In this document: positions 58,850 to 64,000 of the stretch, in pieces
Numbering within the stretch: the stretch's first letter is position 1
Layout of the letters: every line of letters starts with the position of its first letter
Assembly (NCBI RefSeq): GCF_935822925.1
Contig: NZ_CAKXZS010000003.1
Coordinates: forward strand, 20,214-84,213
Direction of reading: 5' to 3'
Length of the DNA stretch: 64,000 nucleotides
Source: Mesorhizobium ventifaucium
GTDB lineage: Bacteria > Pseudomonadota > Alphaproteobacteria > Rhizobiales > Rhizobiaceae
Program-made: the position numbers and the translations under genes
Notes under the pieces: model-generated
Told to the model about the DNA's origin: nothing
Databases searched by the model: none
Seen by the model: only the letters and a program-made list of their open reading frames with translations

Positions 58850-60070
58850 TCAGACCGCGACGACTTCCGGTCGCAGGTCCAGCGCAATCAAGGATTGCGC
58901 CACTTCGTTCAGGTATATCGGGTTCATGACGATGACGAGATCAGGCGGAGTGTCCAATAGGTCGCTTGGCGCGATGACCGGGTGACCGGTCCCGGGCGTA
59001 AACTTGCCTTGCTTGTAGGGGTTGATGTCGACTGCTGCCCAGACTTCGTCTCCAAGCTGCAAGGTCGTCAGGAAAGACACTGCCTTGGAGCCGCCGCCCC
59101 ACAGGACGACCCGCCGGCCGGCGGCGTGCGCGGCGCGAATGCGCTCCTGCCAGGAATTCTGAGCGGCTCGCACGCGGGCGGGAAAGGTTTCCGCCAAACG
59201 GTGCATCACTTCCAGATCGTGCTCGAGCGGTAGTCTCGGCGTCGTCCGGCCGGCCGACGGCCGGGCGTACTGAACGATGTACTGGTTATCATAGACGAGT
59301 TCCAGATCGGTAACGTCGAAACCTTCCTGGCGAAACAGGCGTGCATGCGCACCAGGACTGAAATAAGAGCAATGCTCGTAGTAAATGTCCCAGAACGCGC
59401 TCTCCACGAGCACACGTTTTGCATCAGGCGTCTCGAAGACGGCCCAATCCTGGGTCCTTTTGCCAATCATCTTGCGGATCAGCCGCACGAAACTCGACAC
59501 CGAGCTTACGTGTTCGAGTGTGTGGCGACAGAGGACCGTATCCGCCTGGAGATGCTGGTAGTCCGGTCCGAAATAGTCGACGATGATCTTGACGTCGCCG
59601 TACTCATCATTGCGGCCTTTGTCGGCTCGATAGGCTGGATCAATGCCGAGCCCGGTGGCGCCGCCCGCTATGCAAAGTTCGCGGAGAAATTCACCCTTGC
59701 CGCAGCCGATCTCCAACACGTGCTTGCCGGCTATCGCACATTTTTGTGCAATCTCGCGTGCAAGTCCCTTCGCGAAACCGTTGAAGGTGCTGGAAAAATG
59801 CTGGGATTCCTCGAAATTGGCCGAGTACCCCATGATCGTTTCGTCAAAGGCCCTGTTGAATATGAATCCGCATGCGTCACAGAATGCGAGGTCAAGATCG
59901 CGGCGGGGAAATGCGTGGGCTTCTTGGGCCGAGTTCAGCAGGACGCAACTATGCACCGGGATGGATTCGACCCGGTAGATTGACCGGCTGACTGGCGCCG
60001 AGCAGCACGGGCACGCGGCCGGTCCAAGCGCTTTTTTGTTGCTTGCCATGTGAAGGTCAAATGAGTTCAT
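58850..60070 (-). CDS. Third C-methyltransferase-type SAM enzyme
   Basis: The 406-residue protein shows the zinc domain (CPCCSAPV; FCDACGFIF), the SAM domain (HVLEIGCGKGEFLREL; VLCRHTLEHVSS) and the C-terminal domain (VVLWGGGSKAVSFLTTL; VDINPYKQGKFTPGTGHPV). It is the sister of the enzyme at 54836-56059. The ATG at 60070 overlaps the TGA of the upstream glycosyltransferase gene; ATG 60049 is an alternative. Three such enzymes in one locus suggest more than one methylated sugar or carbon position. Confidence 0.84.
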   Translation of the reverse strand: MNSFDLHMASNKKALGPAACPCCSAPVSRSIYRVESIPVHSCVLLNSAQEAHAFPRRDLDLAFCDACGFIFNRAFDETIMGYSANFEESQHFSSTFNGFAKGLAREIAQKCAIAGKHVLEIGCGKGEFLRELCIAGGATGLGIDPAYRADKGRNDEYGDVKIIVDYFGPDYQHLQADTVLCRHTLEHVSSVSSFVRLIRKMIGKRTQDWAVFETPDAKRVLVESAFWDIYYEHCSYFSPGAHARLFRQEGFDVTDLELVYDNQYIVQYARPSAGRTTPRLPLEHDLEVMHRLAETFPARVRAAQNSWQERIRAAHAAGRRVVLWGGGSKAVSFLTTLQLGDEVWAAVDINPYKQGKFTPGTGHPVIAPSDLLDTPPDLVIVMNPIYLNEVAQSLIALDLRPEVVAV

Positions 60071-61383
60071 TGTAGAATTGGCTCGACAAGAGAACCGGTG
60101 ATATCGCGCGTCGAGCTTTCGGCTCCGAAGAGTTCATTGTACTCGGTTGCGCGAGCGAGTTGGACAGACTGGGCCAGGCCAAAGGCGTCGAGTATCGCCA
60201 GGTCGAACCTTTCCTCGGAGAACCGGGTCGCGTTCATGCGACAGGCGTGCGGCGTAATGGACACCGCATTTTTCTCGAACAGATCAATGGCCCCAGCTAC
60301 GGAATCGACAGTTTGACGGTCGAAGAGCACACCTGTCGGATGGGCGCTCTCGCCAAGCGGCCGGACAATGTCGCGCGCGCCGCCGCGGCCGAAGGCGATC
60401 AATGGCGTGCCGCACGCCTGGGCCTCGGCAAGCGTTATCCCGAAATCCTCGCATCCAGCGAACACCATAGCACGAGCATTGGCGATTTTTTCGATGTATT
60501 CATGCCGCGGCAGATAGCCGGTGAAGACGATGTTGGGGCCGGCAAGCGATCGCAGATGCCTGGATTGTACTTCGTCGCCGACGACAACCAGGCGACGCGA
60601 CGGCGTTTTGCTGAACGCCTCGATTATCAGATCCGTACGCTTATACGGGGCGTGGAACGCGGCCGTGACGTAGTAGTCATCCTTGTTGACGACGAGATCA
60701 AGATCCTCGATGGCGACGGGCGGATGGACTACCCGCGCGTCGCGGCCGTAAATCCGCTCGATTCGAGAGCGGACATAATTCGAGTTCGCCAGCATAAGGT
60801 CAGGACCGTGCGCCGTTCTTGTGTCCCAGGTCCGCAGCCTGTGAAGCATGTAGCGAAAGGCGAGACCCTTCGGGCCAAATCCCAAGCGGGCTTGCTGCAA
60901 ATAGGAGAATTGTTCGTCCCACGCATATCGCACCGGACTGTGCACATAGCACAAATGTGGTTGGTCTGGGCGAGTCAGAACGCCTCGAGAGAATGCGGCC
61001 GAAGAGGAAATTACCGCGTCATAACCCGTGACATCAAATTGTTCGATCATGAACGGACAGAGAAAAAATAGTGACCTGTAGTACTTTTCCACGAACGGAA
61101 GTCGATTCATGCCGGAAACGTGGAAAATCACGCCTGGAAAATACTCTTCCTTGATCTCCTTCGGAAGAAAATCGAACAGGGTGAAGACCTCGGCTTTCGG
61201 AAAAATCTTGCAGATCCGGGCAAGAACCTGCTCCCCTCCGCGAAAGTTCGGGCACCAATCATGCACGACGGCGATGCGCGCGTTGCGGTCAATGCCGGCA
61301 AATGGCGTCTTGCTAATGGATCGCAATTGTTTGGTATCCCGGCCCACCATGGTGGTTGCTTTCGGCTGTCGCACATGGCGCAT
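60067..61383 (-). CDS. Glycosyltransferase family 4 protein (WbaZ-like)
   Basis: The 438-residue enzyme begins after a variable tail with IAVVHDWCPNFRGGEQVLARICKIFP, the acceptor-side loop of mannosyltransferase-like GT4 proteins. It has CYVHSPVRYAWDE in the middle, KRTDLIIEAFSK at the start of the donor domain and FAGCEDFGITLAEAQACGTPLIAFGRGG with the E-x7-E motif. ATG 61383 has GGGAGGG just upstream; a longer reading lacks support. It is first in a minus-strand operon with the third methyltransferase, the GT2 and the DUF707 gene. Confidence 0.87.
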   Translation of the reverse strand: MRHVRQPKATTMVGRDTKQLRSISKTPFAGIDRNARIAVVHDWCPNFRGGEQVLARICKIFPKAEVFTLFDFLPKEIKEEYFPGVIFHVSGMNRLPFVEKYYRSLFFLCPFMIEQFDVTGYDAVISSSAAFSRGVLTRPDQPHLCYVHSPVRYAWDEQFSYLQQARLGFGPKGLAFRYMLHRLRTWDTRTAHGPDLMLANSNYVRSRIERIYGRDARVVHPPVAIEDLDLVVNKDDYYVTAAFHAPYKRTDLIIEAFSKTPSRRLVVVGDEVQSRHLRSLAGPNIVFTGYLPRHEYIEKIANARAMVFAGCEDFGITLAEAQACGTPLIAFGRGGARDIVRPLGESAHPTGVLFDRQTVDSVAGAIDLFEKNAVSITPHACRMNATRFSEERFDLAILDAFGLAQSVQLARATEYNELFGAESSTRDITGSLVEPILQ

Positions 61384-61691
61384 GCATTGCCCTCCCGGAA
61401 TGTTGGCACTTTTTTCCGGAATTCTTGTTGCCCGGATGCTCAGCGACTGTGTGGCGTCCGCCCCGTCCAAACAAGCTGCCTATCGGGTTAAGCGCCGCAC
61501 CCTCCCGAGGCTGGATGTACTCCAACGAGGTACGCCTCCTACTTCGATGGGCCTAAGCACGCATCAACGCTAACCTTATGCGCAGGCTGTATCGGCGCGA
61601 CTGGCGGATTAGGATCATAGCGCGCTCACTTCGCAAGCAGTGGTCGCGCGCCGTATCTGTATCCATTGCCCGCGAGGAGAGTTGATCGTCG
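61384..61691. other. Divergent promoter region before two glycosyltransferase genes
   Basis: These 308 bases separate the GT4 operon from the plus-strand GT2/export operon and must hold promoters for both. No operator-like palindrome or known box was recognised. Confidence 0.45.
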
Positions 61692-62558
61692 ATGAAAGTG
61701 GTCGTGATCGTCGCAACGTTTGGTCGCAAGGAACAAGTGACTCGGCTTCTCGCACAGCTTGAGCGGCAGACCCTGCTGCCTGACGACGTGATACTCTCGG
61801 CCCCCGACGCCGGCCATATTCCCAGCAACACGGTTTGCCGATTTCCTGTATCGTGCGTATTCGGAAAGACCGGCTTGCCGGCGCAGCGCAACATCGCCCT
61901 CGATGTCGCAGGCGACCGTTTCGACATAATCACCTTTTTCGACGACGATTTTGTTCCGGCGGACGACTATCTCGAAGGCGTATCGAAGGCGTTCACGCAG
62001 CAGCCCGACTGGGCAGTGGTAACGGGACACGTGCTGAAGGACGGCGCGACAACCGCAGGGCTCAGTTGGGACGAGGGTATCCAGGCGCTTCGCGAAGCCG
62101 GCCCAGCGACTGAAGCGCGTGGGGTGGATCAAATCAGCGCCTATGGCTGCAACATGTCGATCAGGGCGGCATGCATCGACGGCCTGCGCTTCGACGAACG
62201 GCTTGTGCTCTATGGCTGGCAGGAAGACGTTGATTTCACCAGTCAGTTGAGAGCCAGAGGGCGGGTCGTCTGTTTGCCGTTGATCCGCGGGGTTCACCTC
62301 GGCATCAAGAGCGGTCGCGTAAACGGCATTCGTTTCGGCTATTCCCAGGTGGCGAATCCAATCTACCTCGTCCGCAAAGGCACTGTTCCATCGACTTTCG
62401 CACTTAGGTTGATGGGCAAAAATCTGCTCGCCAATCTCGCGCGCAGCCTCTGGCCGGAACCCTATGTCGACCGGCGAGGGCGTCTGCGCGGCAATCTCCT
62501 GGCCCTTTCACATGTCGCAAGGGGCCGGGTGGAGCCCGAGTACATTCTGAAGATCTAG
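61692..62558 (+). CDS. Glycosyltransferase family 2 protein
   Basis: The 288-residue GT-A enzyme starts MKVVVIVATFGRKEQVTRLLAQL and has LPAQRNIALDVA followed by IITFFDDDFVPADDYL, the DDD metal motif. A later YGWQEDVDFTSQLRARG holds the catalytic ED. GAGGAG lies about a dozen bases upstream. The gene precedes the ExoF-like export gene by 14 bases, so both form an operon. It resembles polysaccharide GT2 enzymes such as those related to ExoO/ExoM, but a specific assignment is not possible. Confidence 0.87.
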   Translation: MKVVVIVATFGRKEQVTRLLAQLERQTLLPDDVILSAPDAGHIPSNTVCRFPVSCVFGKTGLPAQRNIALDVAGDRFDIITFFDDDFVPADDYLEGVSKAFTQQPDWAVVTGHVLKDGATTAGLSWDEGIQALREAGPATEARGVDQISAYGCNMSIRAACIDGLRFDERLVLYGWQEDVDFTSQLRARGRVVCLPLIRGVHLGIKSGRVNGIRFGYSQVANPIYLVRKGTVPSTFALRLMGKNLLANLARSLWPEPYVDRRGRLRGNLLALSHVARGRVEPEYILKI

Positions 62559-62572
62559 TCCAGAGGTAACAG

Positions 62573-64000
62573 ATGCTCCATGAATTGCCCTTTTCAGTCG
62601 ACAGCGGCGCTCGTTCAAATCATCGAGTTCGGCGCCTGGGCAAGCTGTCGGCTCGGCGCGACGGCTGGCGCATTCTCCACGTCGTGGCGTATGCGGGGAT
62701 GTCCCTGGCCTGCATGTTGGGTGCCTCGGCTGCAAACGCCGAAGAGTATGTGCTCGGCCCGCAGGACAAGCTCCGCGTCAAGGTCTACGAATGGCGTGCG
62801 TCACGCGACACGATTTTTGCCTGGGATGCTCTCAACGACGAGTACACGGTCGGTCCCAATGGCTCCGTTTCGCTACCGCTGGTCGGCGAAATCAAGGCTG
62901 CCGGACTCACCACCGGTGAGATCGCGAACTCGATCGGCGACAGCCTCATGAAAAATATCGGCCTTGTCCGAAAACCGAATACGGCGGTGGAAATCGTCCA
63001 GTTCCGACCGTTCTATGTTGTCGGCAAGGTGACGCAGTCGGGAGAATTCGCATACCGGCCTGGGCTGACCGTCTTGCAAGCATTGAGCATCGCGGGCGGG
63101 TTGCGGACTCGAGAGGACAAGGACGCCAGGTTCGAGCGCGAAGTGATCCAGGGCCAAGGGGATGTGGGCCTGCTCAGACTGAACGAAGCCAGTCTCCTCG
63201 CTCGCAAGGCACGACTCGAGGCGGAACTCTCGCATGCCAGCGACATTCAGTTTCCGGCCCAATTGACATCGCGCATTCGGGACGACGTCTTTGCCATGCT
63301 CTTGAAGCAGGAACGCTCGATCTTCCAGGCGCGCAGCGAGGGATTGGACACTCAGGTCAAGGCGCTTCGTGGTCTGCGCGAGTTCCTCGAGAAGGAACTT
63401 GCTTCGCTGGAAGCGCAACTCGTTTTCCTCGACAAGCAAATCGGCTCAATCCAGAAAGAATTGACAGCGGTTTCGGCGCTTGTCGCCAAAGGTCTTGCGG
63501 CGGCGCCGCGCGAGTTTTCTCTGGAGCGGGCTCTTGCCCAGGCGCAGAGCGAGAGGTTGTCGGCGGAAACCAGTCTGCTGCGCGGGCGTCAGGAAATCAG
63601 TAAAACTGACATATCAATTCTCGAGCTCCAGGATGGGCGCAAAAATGAGGTAACGATCGACCTGCGTCAAACCCAAGCTGAGCTCGATGCTCTCGAAAGC
63701 AAGACAGAGACGGCAAGGCGGCTATTGTACGAGTCCGCGGTATCTGCCCCGACCCTTCTTGCCCGCCGAGCCGATGCGGAGCTGGCTGCGCCGATCTACA
63801 CGATTTTCCGGCCGTCGGCGGATGGTGCGACAGTGCAAATCCAGGCTGACGAAACGAGTGCCGTCGAGCCCGGCGACACAATCAAGGTTGAAATACCACT
63901 GGCTGCGGATGAAACGGGCGCGCTGGACCTGACATCGACCGAGCGGCACGAGGCGCCGGGAATAGAACTCAAGGCAGAAACCGCCGGCGATACTGTAGGC
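62573..64000 (+). CDS. ExoF-like polysaccharide export protein (partial, runs off the window)
   Basis: The frame starts at ATG 62573, with AGAGG six bases upstream, and stays open for 476 codons to the window end. An internal signal-like segment (VVAYAGMSLACMLGASAANAEEY) is followed by the polysaccharide export domain (YVLGPQDKLRVKVYEW and VGPNGSVSLPLVGEIKAAGLT). Next come an SLBB-type repeat (FYVVGKVTQSGEFAYRPGLTVLQAL) and a long coiled coil with many Glu, Leu and Lys. This is the ExoF plan of rhizobia, an outer-membrane-associated export component. It is at least as long as S. meliloti ExoF, probably longer. Confidence 0.85.
   Translation, partial: MLHELPFSVDSGARSNHRVRRLGKLSARRDGWRILHVVAYAGMSLACMLGASAANAEEYVLGPQDKLRVKVYEWRASRDTIFAWDALNDEYTVGPNGSVSLPLVGEIKAAGLTTGEIANSIGDSLMKNIGLVRKPNTAVEIVQFRPFYVVGKVTQSGEFAYRPGLTVLQALSIAGGLRTREDKDARFEREVIQGQGDVGLLRLNEASLLARKARLEAELSHASDIQFPAQLTSRIRDDVFAMLLKQERSIFQARSEGLDTQVKALRGLREFLEKELASLEAQLVFLDKQIGSIQKELTAVSALVAKGLAAAPREFSLERALAQAQSERLSAETSLLRGRQEISKTDISILELQDGRKNEVTIDLRQTQAELDALESKTETARRLLYESAVSAPTLLARRADAELAAPIYTIFRPSADGATVQIQADETSAVEPGDTIKVEIPLAADETGALDLTSTERHEAPGIELKAETAGDTVG

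Noticed and set aside
1..64000. CRISPR array, tRNA, rRNA or intact insertion sequence
   Set aside because: No regularly spaced repeats, no tRNA cloverleaf with anticodon features and no transposase frame with flanking inverted repeats were seen.

Overview
The window looks like a chromosomal segment of a rhizobial alphaproteobacterium, most like Mesorhizobium or a relative. This rests on high G+C, compact ABC sugar operons with ATGA overlaps, many GGAAC-N16/17-CGTT promoters of the EcfG general stress sigma factor, mosaic palindromic repeats of the rhizobial RIME kind, and an exopolysaccharide locus ending in an ExoF-like export gene. No rRNA, tRNA, CRISPR array or intact insertion sequence was seen.

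Region 1 (1-1.7 kb) holds two phospholipid genes, a CDP-alcohol phosphatidyltransferase and pgpA, divergent around a palindromic repeat. Region 2 (1.7-10.6 kb) is a catabolic operon on the minus strand: periplasmic sugar-binding protein, ABC ATPase, two permeases, a tagatose/psicose 3-epimerase-like enzyme, an FGGY kinase and a class II aldolase. A divergent LacI-family regulator faces a 20-bp palindromic operator. The enzymes suggest uptake of a ketose, C3 epimerisation, phosphorylation and aldol cleavage.

Region 3 (10.7-26.3 kb) is a stress and envelope island. It carries a PagL-like outer-membrane protein, a FAD/Rieske oxidoreductase, a PEBP protein, HtrA, an HWE histidine kinase, a RelA/SpoT-type HD protein, DUF427 and CBS proteins, a site-2 protease with CBS domains, a TerC protein, a Ca2+/H+ antiporter and several tiny proteins. 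At least six transcription units start behind EcfG-type promoters. A cloverleaf-like element lies between the TerC and antiporter genes. Region 4 (26.4-31.5 kb) is phnCDE divergent from phnM-phnF, with a predicted PhnF operator and Pho box but no C-P lyase core genes, followed by a NUDIX gene.

Region 5 (31.6-64 kb) is an exopolysaccharide locus: six intact glycosyltransferase-type genes, a flippase, nucleotide-sugar enzymes (a glucose-1-phosphate cytidylyltransferase-like protein, two SDRs, a UDP-sugar dehydrogenase), C-methyltransferase-type enzymes, a PIG-L deacetylase, an FkbM methyltransferase, a secreted glycosidase with DUF4214, a VCBS/FG-GAP lipoprotein, an unrecognised 702-residue protein and an ExoF-like export protein cut by the window edge. 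It has been reshuffled heavily. A module (VCBS, PIG-L, cytidylyltransferase, SDR, C-methyltransferase) is present two to three times, and different members have decayed in each copy. Other relics are a glycosyltransferase with several frameshifts, a flippase N-terminus, a methyltransferase C-terminus and a probable group II intron remnant. The surviving genes look like a pathway for a branched, methylated deoxysugar-containing polymer, but the sugar and the polymer cannot be named from sequence alone.
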